This document shows positions 27,787 through 36,976 of a stretch of DNA of 64,000 nucleotides, piece after piece. Position 1 is the stretch's first letter; each line of letters begins with the position of its first letter. The DNA lies in contig JAGSGF010000007.1 in the NCBI GenBank assembly GCA_023955335.1, forward strand, positions 1-64,000, read 5' to 3'. The DNA is from Yoonia sp. GTDB lineage: Bacteria; Pseudomonadota; Alphaproteobacteria; Rhodobacterales; Rhodobacteraceae. The notes beneath the pieces are model-generated. The model ran no database searches, was not told the DNA's origin, and saw only the letters and a list, made by a program, of their open reading frames with translations. Position numbers and translations under genes: made by a program.

Positions 27787-28511
27787 CCGCGCTTTTGTCA
27801 GCGGCCGGGATCACGCTGCGGCATGGTCAAAATGCGGTTCTGGAAAACGTGAGCCTTGAGATAACTGCGGGCGAGATCGTGACAATCGTTGGGCCAAACG
27901 GGTCTGGTAAATCGTCATTGTTGCGGGTGCTAATCGGGGCGCTAACCCCGCAGGCGGGGACAGTGACGCGCAAGGCGGGGTTGAAGATTGGTTATGTCCC
28001 ACAGAAATTACACATCGATCCTACGATGCCGATGACGGTGCGCCGGTTCTTGGATCTGCCAAAGCGGGTCGATACGGATGCGGCGATGCAAGCATTGATG
28101 ACGGCGGGAGTGCCGGAAACAGCCAATCGGCAGATGACTCAATTATCAGGCGGACAGTTCCAGCGGGTGCTTCTGGCACGCGCACTGCTCGGCAAGCCCG
28201 ATGTTCTGATGCTGGACGAGGCAACGCAAGGGTTGGATCAGCCGGGGTCGGCACAGTTTTACCGTCAAATTGAAGAGGTGCGCCGCGACCTTGGTTGCGC
28301 CATTTTGATGGTCAGCCACGAATTGCACGTTGTCATGAGCGCGTCTGACCGCGTGATCTGTCTGAACGGGCATGTATGTTGCGAAGGGACGCCAGATGTT
28401 GTCTCTGCGGCGCCTGCGTACCGCGAATTGTTTGGCACCGGCACAGGCGGCGCGCTTGCGCTTTACCGGCATGAACACGACCACCATCATCATCACGAGG
28501 ATGCGCAGTAA
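27783..28511 (+). CDS. znuC: Zinc ABC transporter ATP-binding protein
   Basis: ATPase of the zinc importer, 242 residues. Walker A is GPNGSGKSSL, the signature is LSGGQFQRVLLARAL, Walker B is VLMLDEATQGLD, and the switch histidine is in MVSHELH. The C-terminus is histidine-rich (HEHDHHHHHED), often seen in zinc transport proteins. The ATG overlaps the zur stop (ATGA). It partners with ZnuB and ZnuA. Confidence 0.95.
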   Translation: MTALLSAAGITLRHGQNAVLENVSLEITAGEIVTIVGPNGSGKSSLLRVLIGALTPQAGTVTRKAGLKIGYVPQKLHIDPTMPMTVRRFLDLPKRVDTDAAMQALMTAGVPETANRQMTQLSGGQFQRVLLARALLGKPDVLMLDEATQGLDQPGSAQFYRQIEEVRRDLGCAILMVSHELHVVMSASDRVICLNGHVCCEGTPDVVSAAPAYRELFGTGTGGALALYRHEHDHHHHHEDAQ

Positions 28512-29308
28512 TGCTTGATGATTTTATGTTTCGTGCGGGGCTGGCGGCCCTTGGGGTGGCGATGGCCGCTGGGGTGTTAGGGTGCTTTGTCGTTTGGCGA
28601 CGGATGGCCTATTTTGGCGATGCAACGGCGCATGCGGCGGTGCTTGGTGTGGCAATGGCGCTGATGTTCGGCTGGTCGATTTTTGCAGGCGTTGGTCTTG
28701 TGGCACTGACAATGGCTGTTTTGATTTACGGGCTGACGGGACGAGGTCAATCGGTCGACACGATACTGGGCGTTTTGTCCCATGGGGCACTGGCGACGGG
28801 ACTTGTGGCGGTCACGCTGATCCCAGGTCAACGGATTGACTTGGATGCATACTTATTCGGTGATGTTCTGACAGTGACGCGCATGGACGTTGCGATCATC
28901 TGGGGTGGGGCCGCGTTGGTGATGGGGGTCTTGTGGGCGCATTGGACAGCGCTTTTGACCGCGACATTGAACCCTGATCTCGCAAGCGCATCGGGGATAA
29001 ATCCGCGGCGCGAGCACTTGATCCTAACGCTTTTGCTGGCCGCCGTGGTTGCTGTTGCGATCAAGGTTGTGGGGGCGTTGCTGATCACGGCATTGTTGAT
29101 TATTCCAGCCGCTGCTGCGCGCGGTTTTGCACGCACGCCTGAACAAATGGCGGGCTTGGCTGCGGCGCTGGGGGCGATTTCGGCGGTCAGTGGGCTGCGG
29201 GTCGCCGTGATGTTGGATACGCCTGTGGGTCCGACAATCGTCTGCGTGGCAGCCGGGCTTTTCGGGGTTGGTACAGGCGTGGTCAAGCTACGGTCGGTCG
29301 GCGTCTAG
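28511..29308 (+). CDS. znuB: Zinc ABC transporter permease
   Basis: Inner-membrane channel of the zinc importer, 265 residues with about eight hydrophobic segments. It matches the ABC-3 permease family, with [16 protein letters not shown] near residue 37, [12 protein letters not shown] and [20 protein letters not shown] near residue 185. It shares one base with the znuC stop (TAATG) and overlaps the convergent dtd gene by four bases. Confidence 0.95.
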   Translation: MLDDFMFRAGLAALGVAMAAGVLGCFVVWRRMAYFGDATAHAAVLGVAMALMFGWSIFAGVGLVALTMAVLIYGLTGRGQSVDTILGVLSHGALATGLVAVTLIPGQRIDLDAYLFGDVLTVTRMDVAIIWGGAALVMGVLWAHWTALLTATLNPDLASASGINPRREHLILTLLLAAVVAVAIKVVGALLITALLIIPAAAARGFARTPEQMAGLAAALGAISAVSGLRVAVMLDTPVGPTIVCVAAGLFGVGTGVVKLRSVGV

Positions 29309-29742
29309 ACGTCCAACCAAAGTGTGACAGGGCCGTCGTTGACCAACTCAACCGCCATGTCGGCGCCGAATTCGCCCGTCGCGACCGTGATATCCAACGC
29401 CTGCATGTCAGCGATAAACTTTTGGTACAGCGCACGGCCGTCGTCGGGTGAGGCGGCCATGGAAAACCCCGGCCTGTTGCCACGCGACGTATCGGCCGCA
29501 AGCGTGAACTGAGACACGATCAGCGCGGACCCACCTACGTCTGTAAGAGATAGGTTCATCTTGTCTGCGTCATCTTTGAAAATGCGCAGCTTTGAAATTT
29601 TGGCAGCAAGCTGTGTCGATTGGGCGGGCGCGTCACCCTTCATTGCGCAGACAAGGACCAAAAGGCCCTGTTCAATCGCACCGATTGTTTGACCATCGAC
29701 GGTCACGCACGCGCGGGTGACGCGTTGAACCAGAGCTCTCAA
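29305..29742 (-). CDS. dtd: D-aminoacyl-tRNA deacylase
   Basis: A 145-residue proofreading enzyme that removes D-amino acids (and glycine) from mischarged tRNA. The two active-site motifs are clear: SQFTLAAD (family SQFTLY/A) and [11 protein letters not shown] near the C-terminus, the cross-subunit Gly-cisPro loop. RALVQRV at the start is the usual N-terminus. It overlaps the sugar kinase upstream by four bases, so the two are co-transcribed, and overlaps convergent znuB by four. Confidence 0.96.
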   Translation of the reverse strand: MRALVQRVTRACVTVDGQTIGAIEQGLLVLVCAMKGDAPAQSTQLAAKISKLRIFKDDADKMNLSLTDVGGSALIVSQFTLAADTSRGNRPGFSMAASPDDGRALYQKFIADMQALDITVATGEFGADMAVELVNDGPVTLWLDV

Positions 29743-30644
29743 AGCTCGGATGCCCAGGGCGGATTGGCACCTGCGCGGGACACGGTGATGGCTGCGACCT
29801 TTGCACCAAAGGCGGCGGCTTGCGTCAAATCGGACATCGCTGCACGGGGCAGGGCTGCTTTGGTCAGCAGGCCTGCGGCGTGCAAATCGGCCATAAACCC
29901 TGCGCTGAACGTGTCGCCTGCACCGACGGTATCCACGACCTCTGCCTTTTGGGCTGGCACATGCGCAGTGTCATCGCGCGTCAGAACGGTCACACCTTCG
30001 GACCCACGTGTAAGCAGAATAACCTGCACGTTGGTGCCTTCAAAAAGAGCGGCGGCATCGGTGCCACCAGTGATCCACTGCAGATCTTCGTCGGATGTTT
30101 TGATGATGTCGGCGGATGCGAACACGCTTGTCAGACGGGCGCGATATGCGGCTTCGTTTGTGATAAAACCGGGGCGGATATTGGGGTCGATCATCGTGAC
30201 AGCGGTGCCTGACACGCGGTCCATTAACGCGGCATAGGCACTGGCGCAGGGTTCAACGACAAGGCTGATCCCACCAAAGAAAACAGCGTCGGTTTGCGTT
30301 TCAGGCAGATCGGCGGGCTGCAACATACGGCCGGCTGTATTTTCATCGTAAAATGCATAAGACGCATGGCCATCGGTGAGCGTGACAAAGGCCAAGGTGG
30401 TCGGACGATCCGCGATGTGTGCCGGGCTGCTGTCGACTTTTGATGCGGATAGCTCAGCGCGCAGAATGTCGCCAAACAAATCCGATGACAGACCAGAGAA
30501 AAATTGCACCGGCGTGCCTAGTCGGCCCAAAGCAATGGCCGTGTTAAACACCGACCCACCCGCATGGGGGGCAAAGGCTGCGCCACCAGTCGTGGCCGCG
30601 CACGGCAACATATCGATTAAGGCTTCGCCCGCACAAAGGATCAT
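29739..30644 (-). CDS. PfkB-family carbohydrate kinase (probable fructokinase)
   Basis: A 301-residue ribokinase-family sugar kinase. The N-terminal signature [15 protein letters not shown] and the C-terminal signature [17 protein letters not shown], with the catalytic Asp, are both present. The start [13 protein letters not shown] matches fructokinases in this group. It likely phosphorylates fructose or another ketose. It is coupled to dtd (four-base overlap) and follows the zinc-ribbon gene after 16 bases, so it may be read through from the stress cluster upstream. Confidence 0.87.
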   Translation of the reverse strand: MILCAGEALIDMLPCAATTGGAAFAPHAGGSVFNTAIALGRLGTPVQFFSGLSSDLFGDILRAELSASKVDSSPAHIADRPTTLAFVTLTDGHASYAFYDENTAGRMLQPADLPETQTDAVFFGGISLVVEPCASAYAALMDRVSGTAVTMIDPNIRPGFITNEAAYRARLTSVFASADIIKTSDEDLQWITGGTDAAALFEGTNVQVILLTRGSEGVTVLTRDDTAHVPAQKAEVVDTVGAGDTFSAGFMADLHAAGLLTKAALPRAAMSDLTQAAAFGAKVAAITVSRAGANPPWASEL

Positions 30645-30660
30645 TTCAGCTCTCCGTTAT

Positions 30661-31791
30661 TCACTGACTGTTAGCGATAACATATCCTGCAATAAGCGCA
30701 ACAATCAGACCAAGCAGAACTGCAAATGTAATTTTCCAAGCGGAATAGGGGCGTTCACCCTGCACGCGGCCAGTGCGGCCATTCACGACAAACCGAAACG
30801 TGCGGCCACGGTATTTATACGCAGCCAACCAGACAGGGAGCAGGATATGCTTGAAGGTCACATCGGCCACGGCGGTGTCCACCTCTGACACGCGCTGTTC
30901 GTCCCCGCCAATGTCGTATTTGACGTCGCGCAGGATCATGCGGTCCATGAAATCACGGGCCTCAGTGAAACCATCGGTCAGCTCAACCTGATACCCTTCT
31001 GCACGAAAGCCTGCCAGATAGTCTGGTTTATAGGGTTCTAGCGCCGACAAATCCCACGGCTCTAAACCGTCCGTATATTTCTTGGGTAGGCTTTGGGATG
31101 CAAGCACGAGCACATCGTCAAAGAACCGTCCAACACGGCCCGACGCAGGACGCCAGCGTGTTTTGCGCACGCGGACTTGCCGGGGTTTGCCATCGCGCAT
31201 GACCGTGCGGGTTTCGTAATAATGGGTGCCGCGTTGGCCACTGTACTTGCTTTTGGTGTCGGCATCGAATGTCCAATAAGGCACGTAAATACCGTTCATC
31301 TTGCGCCCCTTTCGGGCGTACTCCATCAGGCCATTTGGCGCGAACCACAGGCTGCCAAGCCAGTCGGTCAAGGCTACACCTGCAGCTGTCTCATCCATCG
31401 CAAAAGGAAGCAGTCCTCGTGGTTTGATATGGCGGTGTGTGCCTGTACCGCTAACCACGGGGGTTGCGCAGAACGGACATTCGGCGGCGTGCATATCGGC
31501 GTCAAATTCGGTCGTCGCCCCACAATTTGGGCAGGTTGAGACACGCGTTTCTTCGATCTCTTCTTCTGATAGCTGATTGGCGACAGCGACACGAAAATCC
31601 AGTTCTTTGATGCCGCCGCGCGCATGGCGTGTGCCCTCAATCGGCTGTGCATTGCCGCAGTGATCGCACTGCAATTGATGTGCAGTGGGATCAAAGCGCA
31701 GGTCAGACCCGCAGGTGTCACACGGGAAGCGATGTTCAACGGTCATAGGGGGGGCGGCAGTGCCTTTGGAGCTTTGATCCACGGTGGTCAT
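30661..31791 (-). CDS. Zinc-ribbon membrane protein of the TelA/SPFH cluster
   Basis: A 376-residue protein with two treble-clef or TFIIB-type zinc ribbons at the N-terminus: FPCDTCGSDL with CDHCGNAQP (about residues 24-45), and CPNCGATTEFD with CPFCATPV (about 87-110). A large middle region contains YVPYWTFDADTKSKYSGQRG, and one membrane helix ends the chain (ITFAVLLGLIVALIAGYVIA). This layout is known in proteins encoded beside SPFH and TelA genes. The biochemical role is unknown. It starts directly after the stop of the SPFH gene. Confidence 0.8.
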   Translation of the reverse strand: MTTVDQSSKGTAAPPMTVEHRFPCDTCGSDLRFDPTAHQLQCDHCGNAQPIEGTRHARGGIKELDFRVAVANQLSEEEIEETRVSTCPNCGATTEFDADMHAAECPFCATPVVSGTGTHRHIKPRGLLPFAMDETAAGVALTDWLGSLWFAPNGLMEYARKGRKMNGIYVPYWTFDADTKSKYSGQRGTHYYETRTVMRDGKPRQVRVRKTRWRPASGRVGRFFDDVLVLASQSLPKKYTDGLEPWDLSALEPYKPDYLAGFRAEGYQVELTDGFTEARDFMDRMILRDVKYDIGGDEQRVSEVDTAVADVTFKHILLPVWLAAYKYRGRTFRFVVNGRTGRVQGERPYSAWKITFAVLLGLIVALIAGYVIANSQ

Positions 31792-32892
31792 TTACCCGGC
31801 AGGGGGAGGTGGTGGCATAACGGTGAACAGTTGCGCCAGTTCAGATACATCCTCGGCGCGCTTCCAGCCGTCTTGGCCTTGCGTCCAGACCATGCTGTCG
31901 CGGGTCATGCCGCCGTCGGTGACTTTGCGGCCCATTGCCGCCTTGGAAAACGGCCCTGTGATGTCGCCTGCAACGGCAATATGCCAAACATGTTCAACCG
32001 GCGGGGGCGGGGGCGGCGGCGTTGGGGCCGCACCCCAAGGACCAGATTGCATTTGCGTGCCCATCGCCATGCCCATTCCCATGCCAAGACCAGCCCCCAT
32101 GCCGCCTCCGCCATTGGGGTTAGACGCTGCAGCTGTCATCGCCTCGGATGTGGAATACTGCATAAAGTTGCCCAGATCACCGGCGATCCCCATGGAGGTC
32201 CGCTTGTCCAAAGCCGCCTCAACTGCGGGAGGTAGGCTGATGTTTTCGATATATAGCTCGGGGATGGTCAGGCCGTATTGCGCCATTGTCGCTGAAATGG
32301 CCGTGGCAACCAGCTTGCCCAGATCAGCAGTATTTGCAGCCATATCCAGAACCGGAATGCCAGACGATGCAATTACGCGGCTGAATTCTTGCACGATGAT
32401 GTTGCGAACCTGAAAGCTGATCTCATCCATCGTGAACTCACCGTCGGTGCCGACGATTTCGCGCAAGAACACGGCCGGATCAGACACTTTGACCGTATAT
32501 GTGCCATATGCACGAATACGTGTCGGACCAAATTCAGGGTCGCGCAGCATAATCGGGTTTTTAGTGCCCCATTTCAGGTCAGAAAAACGGGTCGTGTTGA
32601 CATAGTAAATTTCGGATTTGAACGGGCTTTTGAAGCCGTGATCCCAGTGGTTCAGGGTCGTCAGGATCGGCATGTTGTTGGTTTCCAACATATACAGGCC
32701 GGGTGTGAATACATCGGCGAGCTGGCCTTCGTGGATGAAAACAGCAGCCTGTCCTGTCCGCACGGTCAGCTTTGCGCCGTATTTGATCTCGTGGGCTTCG
32801 CGTTCAAACCGCCAAACCATTGTGTCGCGCGTGTCGTCAGTCCATTGGATGACGTCGATGAACTCACCGCTTAGAAAATCGAAAATGCCCAT
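31792..32892 (-). CDS. SPFH-domain (YdjI-type) protein with C-terminal GYF_2-like domain
   Basis: A 366-residue protein. Residues 1 to about 240 form an SPFH/band-7-like domain of the bacterial YdjI group (MGIFDFLSGEFIDVIQW, GLYMLETNNMPILTTL). A glycine/methionine-rich linker (GMGAGLGMGMGMAMG) and a proline run follow, then a C-terminal GYF_2-like domain (WHIAVAGDITGPFSKAAM, with MVWTQGQDGWKRAED). It has no signal peptide, so a cytoplasmic membrane-associated scaffold is likely. It sits between DUF2927 and the zinc-ribbon gene in the TelA cluster. Confidence 0.85.
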   Translation of the reverse strand: MGIFDFLSGEFIDVIQWTDDTRDTMVWRFEREAHEIKYGAKLTVRTGQAAVFIHEGQLADVFTPGLYMLETNNMPILTTLNHWDHGFKSPFKSEIYYVNTTRFSDLKWGTKNPIMLRDPEFGPTRIRAYGTYTVKVSDPAVFLREIVGTDGEFTMDEISFQVRNIIVQEFSRVIASSGIPVLDMAANTADLGKLVATAISATMAQYGLTIPELYIENISLPPAVEAALDKRTSMGIAGDLGNFMQYSTSEAMTAAASNPNGGGGMGAGLGMGMGMAMGTQMQSGPWGAAPTPPPPPPPVEHVWHIAVAGDITGPFSKAAMGRKVTDGGMTRDSMVWTQGQDGWKRAEDVSELAQLFTVMPPPPPAG

Positions 32893-32922
32893 GTGTTCAG
32901 GCTCCTTTGGTCAAATATGGGG

Positions 32923-33876
32923 TTAGCTCGTACTGCCGTCCACCAATTCAGTTGCGATTTGGCGCACAATGGGTGCGGCCTCGGCGGCGTCCATGCCGTT
33001 GCGCAGGCGTGGGTCGTAAAGCATGCGCAGCAACATTTCGTCATGTGTGGTCAACAGGCCAAACTCTTCGTCATCATTAAAGATCGACGGACGGGCCGCT
33101 GGGCTATCATTGGGCAGGCCAAGCCCTTGGGCCAATTCTTCGTGGATGCACGATTTGCGCAACAGATCAGGGTGTTCGCCGCGAATAACGGCAATTGCTT
33201 TGCTGTAGGTCGATTTGCCGGCCTCGGAAAATGCAACGACGATGCAAAGCTGATTGGACGGCAAACCAAGGATTGCGCGCATGGAGCTTGGTGCGATACC
33301 GGGGACCAATTGGCGCAAACGGGCTTCTGATCCGCGCCGGTCGCCTTCGTTTAAGAACATGACGTAGAAATTTGGATTTGCGTCCGACATCGTAATCGGA
33401 TGCCCCGTTACGCGCGCCAGACGCTTTGCGTATTTAGTAACTTCAGCGCGGTCGGTCATGCGTCGATCGGCAGGGATCGTATCGCCAAACTCAACCGTCA
33501 TGCGGACGGGGCCAGTCCATCTGCTTAGGTTTGACGCGGTCGCCTGTGCACGCAGAAAGTTGCCATCGCTGACGTATTCATCAAACAATGCGATCCGCAC
33601 AAAATTGCGTGCAAGCTGGGTATCTGTGAACGGGGTATCAGGCCCGCCGCCATCAACCCGCAGCAACCCGCGACTGACCAGACCATCTTCGATCCGTGTG
33701 TAATATGTGCGTAGCGCGTCACTTTGCGTTGATGGGGCGGCAATGATCGGGGCGGGTGGGGCGACCCTGACTTGCGGACGAACAACTGCCGCCTGCACGT
33801 CAGGCGCAGGTGGCGCCGTACACGCAGACAGCGCCAAAAGGCCCGCCAGTACAAAAGAACCGCCCCGAAGCGTCAT
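32923..33876 (-). CDS. DUF2927 lipoprotein
   Basis: A 317-residue protein with a lipoprotein signal (lipobox LSAC, Cys at residue 19) followed by a proline/alanine linker. The DUF2927 domain spans about residues 100-290. It includes CIHEELAQGLGLPND, an HEE-type motif that resembles a zinc-metalloprotease helix; whether it is active is not known. It starts directly next to the stop of the TelA-like gene and lies 30 bases before the SPFH gene, so it belongs to the same transcript. Confidence 0.82.
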   Translation of the reverse strand: MTLRGGSFVLAGLLALSACTAPPAPDVQAAVVRPQVRVAPPAPIIAAPSTQSDALRTYYTRIEDGLVSRGLLRVDGGGPDTPFTDTQLARNFVRIALFDEYVSDGNFLRAQATASNLSRWTGPVRMTVEFGDTIPADRRMTDRAEVTKYAKRLARVTGHPITMSDANPNFYVMFLNEGDRRGSEARLRQLVPGIAPSSMRAILGLPSNQLCIVVAFSEAGKSTYSKAIAVIRGEHPDLLRKSCIHEELAQGLGLPNDSPAARPSIFNDDEEFGLLTTHDEMLLRMLYDPRLRNGMDAAEAAPIVRQIATELVDGSTS

Positions 33877-35067
33877 TTATGCGCCCGCCGCTGTGCCGAT
33901 GGTGTCGCCAGTGCCAGTCTTTCGGGCTTTGGCGGATGCCAGCGTTGTCTTTAACTCTGCCTCCATCTTTTTCAGCTCTGCTTCGGCCTCAGCGCGCTTG
34001 CGCTTACCTTCGTCAGCGATCTCAAGGCTTTCGTTGATCGTAGCGATCAAGTTGGCGTTGGCGTCTTTCACAGCGTTGATATCGAATACACCACGTTCCA
34101 TTTCCTGACGGATAACCTTGTTGGCATCGCGCAGGTTTTGGGCGTTTGACGTAAGCAGATCGTTCGTCAGGTCATTGGCATCGCGCACCGCTTCGGCAGC
34201 TTCGGCAGAGCGTTGGATGGTGACGGCTTGGGCCAGTTGGGTTTCCCAAAGCGGGACCGTGTTGACCAAGGTGGAATTGATCTTGGTCACCAGCGACTTG
34301 TCATTTTCCTGCACAAGACGGATTGATGGCAAGGATTGCATCGTCACCTGACGGGTCAGTTTAAGATCATGCACGCGGCGTTCCAGATCATCGCGGGCAG
34401 AGCGCATGTCGCGCAATTCCTGGGCCATCATGACCGCCTTATTCTCGGCGGCCTTTGATACCTGTAATTCCTTTTTGGGAATGACTTTGGTGTCCAATTC
34501 GTCGAGCTTGGCTTCGCCTGCAGCGATATAAAGCGCCAATTCGTCGTAGAACTGCAGCGTTTTGTCATACAGAACATCAAGGCTTTCGATGTCTTTAAGC
34601 AGCACATGTTCGTGGCGCAGTAGATCATCGGTGATGTTGTCTATCTGGCCCTGAACATTCTCGAACTTAGCAACAAACTTGGCCATTGGGGCTGCGCGGC
34701 CCAACAGTTTCTCCCACCAAGACCGCTTGCGGCGGACGTCCAGCTCGGACACGGAAAATCCGCGAATTGTGCTGACGATGTTGCGCAGGCTGTCACCGGC
34801 AGGGCCGATATCTTTGTTGCGTACACCGGCCAACATGGCTTGGCTGATCTCTTGCAGTTCGGCCTGAGCACCCGACCCAAAGGACACAATTGAATGGGTA
34901 TTAGACATGTCGACTTCGGCCATACGGCGCTTAATCTCAGCGGTCGTCGGCTTGTCAGCAGCAGCCATTGTGACCAGCTCGCCCTTTGGTTCTGCCAAAA
35001 TAACAGCTGTTACTTTTTCAACTTCGGCCAGCGCGGCCTCGGCTTTTTTACGGATCGTATCAGACAT
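33877..35067 (-). CDS. TelA-like toxic anion resistance protein
   Basis: A 396-residue soluble, strongly helical protein of the TelA/KlaA family (PF05816), associated with tellurite and cell-envelope stress resistance. Family segments: IVSFGSGAQAELQEISQAML near residue 60, a coiled-coil-rich middle with DVLYDKTLQFYDELALYI, QSLPSIRLVQENDKSLV and ETQLAQAVTIQRSAEAAEAV. Close coupling to XpaC upstream (15-base gap) is the usual partner arrangement. The mechanism is not known. Confidence 0.92.
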   Translation of the reverse strand: MSDTIRKKAEAALAEVEKVTAVILAEPKGELVTMAAADKPTTAEIKRRMAEVDMSNTHSIVSFGSGAQAELQEISQAMLAGVRNKDIGPAGDSLRNIVSTIRGFSVSELDVRRKRSWWEKLLGRAAPMAKFVAKFENVQGQIDNITDDLLRHEHVLLKDIESLDVLYDKTLQFYDELALYIAAGEAKLDELDTKVIPKKELQVSKAAENKAVMMAQELRDMRSARDDLERRVHDLKLTRQVTMQSLPSIRLVQENDKSLVTKINSTLVNTVPLWETQLAQAVTIQRSAEAAEAVRDANDLTNDLLTSNAQNLRDANKVIRQEMERGVFDINAVKDANANLIATINESLEIADEGKRKRAEAEAELKKMEAELKTTLASAKARKTGTGDTIGTAAGA

Positions 35068-35082
35068 ATATTGTCCCCTTTA

Positions 35083-35955
35083 CTATTTTATACGCACGCC
35101 TTCGCGGCGCAAACGGTCGCGCAGCACTTTGATTTCAATATCCATGTCGCTTTTGTCATCGAGCAACATCTTATTTGTGCGGGCCGCGAAATTCTGCTCA
35201 AGGTCGCCAAGTAGCGCCTCGTAGTCAGTGCGGGCCGCTTGGTTTTTTGATCGGCGGTAGACATCGACAAACTTGATCGTCGCGTCCTTCGCACCCATCA
35301 AATAGACGCCCAAAAACTTGCGGGCACCGGTTAGGTCACGCGGATCTTCTTCGACCGTGCGGATCATCTTGCGAGCGGCGGCTTGGAACGCGCCAACGCG
35401 GATGTCGAGCGCGCGGTCGCCCAACCCGTCAATCTGGTCTTTCATAACCGACAAATGCAGCTCGGCCTCGTCCACGACGCGGGCGACGCGGTCTTGTTGG
35501 AATGTGTCAATGCCTTCCATGCGTTTATCGCGCATCGGGTCCAGGCCAAATGCAGCGACATGCACGGCAACACCTGCCGCACCGTAAAGCAGCGCAGATA
35601 GCATGTTCGCATCATGGGCAAACGATGCCAGCGCTATGCCGACCCCCGTCAATGCAGACGCGAGCATCTTGCGCGGAACGGCAGGGCGGCGGGCGACCTT
35701 GCGGGCGTTGTACGCCGCCTCGGCGCGCAGACCTTCGCCCAGCAACCAAGCGGCTGCGACCAGCGCGCCAGCGCCCATAAGCCCGGTTATCAAGGCCACC
35801 GGTCCGTCGGAAAACGTCGTCGCCACCAGCACAATCGCGGGCGGGAACAACACGCCAGCACGGCCAGCGCTTGCATCTACCTCGCGGTCATCAATCACCA
35901 CTTCAGATGCATCCGACCCGTCAGGGCTAAATTTTCCACCGAATTTTTTGGCCAT
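35083..35955 (-). CDS. XpaC-like (5-bromo-4-chloroindolyl phosphate hydrolysis family) protein
   Basis: A 290-residue protein with four hydrophobic stretches grouped between residues 35 and 135, then a helical C-terminal cytoplasmic domain (MEGIDTFQQDRVARVVDEAE onward). It matches the XpaC family, whose name comes from an indirect phenotype and not from a known enzyme. XpaC genes regularly pair with telA, as here. A 28-codon membrane-peptide gene ends one base before its start. Confidence 0.85.
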   Translation of the reverse strand: MAKKFGGKFSPDGSDASEVVIDDREVDASAGRAGVLFPPAIVLVATTFSDGPVALITGLMGAGALVAAAWLLGEGLRAEAAYNARKVARRPAVPRKMLASALTGVGIALASFAHDANMLSALLYGAAGVAVHVAAFGLDPMRDKRMEGIDTFQQDRVARVVDEAELHLSVMKDQIDGLGDRALDIRVGAFQAAARKMIRTVEEDPRDLTGARKFLGVYLMGAKDATIKFVDVYRRSKNQAARTDYEALLGDLEQNFAARTNKMLLDDKSDMDIEIKVLRDRLRREGVRIK

Positions 35956-35956
35956 A

Positions 35957-36043
35957 TTAAAGCGCCCCCAGCCAGCCAGAGGTCACGCCGTACAGCAAAA
36001 CGATCAGAACGACATATGCGCCGCGTTGGATGGATTTGGACAT
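35957..36043 (-). CDS. 28-residue single-pass membrane peptide
   Basis: A short frame, MSKSIQRGAYVVLIVLLYGV then TSGWLGAL, with a very good ribosome-binding site: TAGGAGGT, five bases before the ATG. The sequence has a basic start and one hydrophobic helix with a GWLGAL end. Its stop lies one base before the xpaC start codon, so it is translated just ahead of it. The strong initiation site, position and membrane character support a real gene. I know of no named family. It could be a small subunit of the XpaC/TelA complex; this is inference. Confidence 0.7.
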   Translation of the reverse strand: MSKSIQRGAYVVLIVLLYGVTSGWLGAL

Positions 36044-36085
36044 GTCGACCTCCTAGGCTAAGCAGTTAAGCATGAATGCGCGCGA

Positions 36086-36937
36086 TTACGAATGTTTCTG
36101 CAACGCTTTGCGTTCCAAGTTCAGCTTGCGCGAATACCCAGACTGAATGATTTCCACGGCGACCAGCACGACCACAGAGAAGTAGAACGTCGATTTGGAC
36201 ATCGGAATGATTTCCTTGCCAAAGACTTTTATATTCAACGCCTCGTTATGCATCGCGTGACCAGCCGCAGGGCCAGATTCACCCAGCAGAACAACACCGA
36301 CGATCAGCAAGATGAACAGTCCAAGCACTTCGTACATGCGGTTCTTTTCTAAAAACTTTGTGACGCCGTCAGCCAGCAAAAGCATTGCCAGGCCCGATAG
36401 GATGATCGCTGTTGCCAAGATCGGGAACACATCGGTGATTGCCAATGCTGATAGGACACTATCGAACGAAAAGATTAGGTTCATAATCACAATCATCATC
36501 ACAACCCGCGTCGCTGACTTGCCGGTTTTCCCCGAGACGTCGTGATCTAGTTGATCAATCGACAGCATGTGACCGATCTCTTTTACAGCCGTATACATGA
36601 TGAAAATACCGCCGATGATGAACACGCAGGTGGCAAAGTTCACGCCGCCTTCGATCACGCCTGTCCAGTCAAAGATATGGAACGGTGCGGACATCGCATC
36701 AATTAGCTGGATCATTGCAAACAGCAAGACGACCCGCAATGCGACGGCAATTAAGATGCCCCACATACGCACAGATTTTTGCTGGGCGACTGGTGCGCGT
36801 TTACTCTCGATTGAGATATAAAGCAGGTTGTCAAAACCCAAAACCGCCTGCAAAAAGCAAAGCATGATCAGGTTGGTCGCATTTTCGAGTGTTAAAAGGT
36901 CAGCCACGGTCGTTTTCCCCAGTAAATTTGTTGCCAT
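36086..36937 (-). CDS. TerC-family integral membrane protein
   Basis: A 283-residue polytopic membrane protein with about eight hydrophobic segments. The TerC family's two acidic membrane motifs are present: GFDNLLYISIES (about residue 34) and FSFDSVLSALAIT (about residue 155). These families are linked to metal (manganese) export and tellurium resistance. I start at MATNLLGKTTVADLL; the frame extends ten codons upstream with no family similarity. It lies 42 bases before the small peptide gene and likely heads the cluster with XpaC and TelA. Confidence 0.87.
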   Translation of the reverse strand: MATNLLGKTTVADLLTLENATNLIMLCFLQAVLGFDNLLYISIESKRAPVAQQKSVRMWGILIAVALRVVLLFAMIQLIDAMSAPFHIFDWTGVIEGGVNFATCVFIIGGIFIMYTAVKEIGHMLSIDQLDHDVSGKTGKSATRVVMMIVIMNLIFSFDSVLSALAITDVFPILATAIILSGLAMLLLADGVTKFLEKNRMYEVLGLFILLIVGVVLLGESGPAAGHAMHNEALNIKVFGKEIIPMSKSTFYFSVVVLVAVEIIQSGYSRKLNLERKALQKHS

Positions 36938-36976
36938 ATAACATGCACAACGCGGGGCGCGCAGCAAGGTTCAACC

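Noticed and set aside
31624-32235. A 203-codon plus-strand frame opposite the SPFH and zinc-ribbon genes
   Set aside because: It spans the junction of two convincing genes on the other strand and its composition (Gly, Arg, His rich) is that of a shadow frame.
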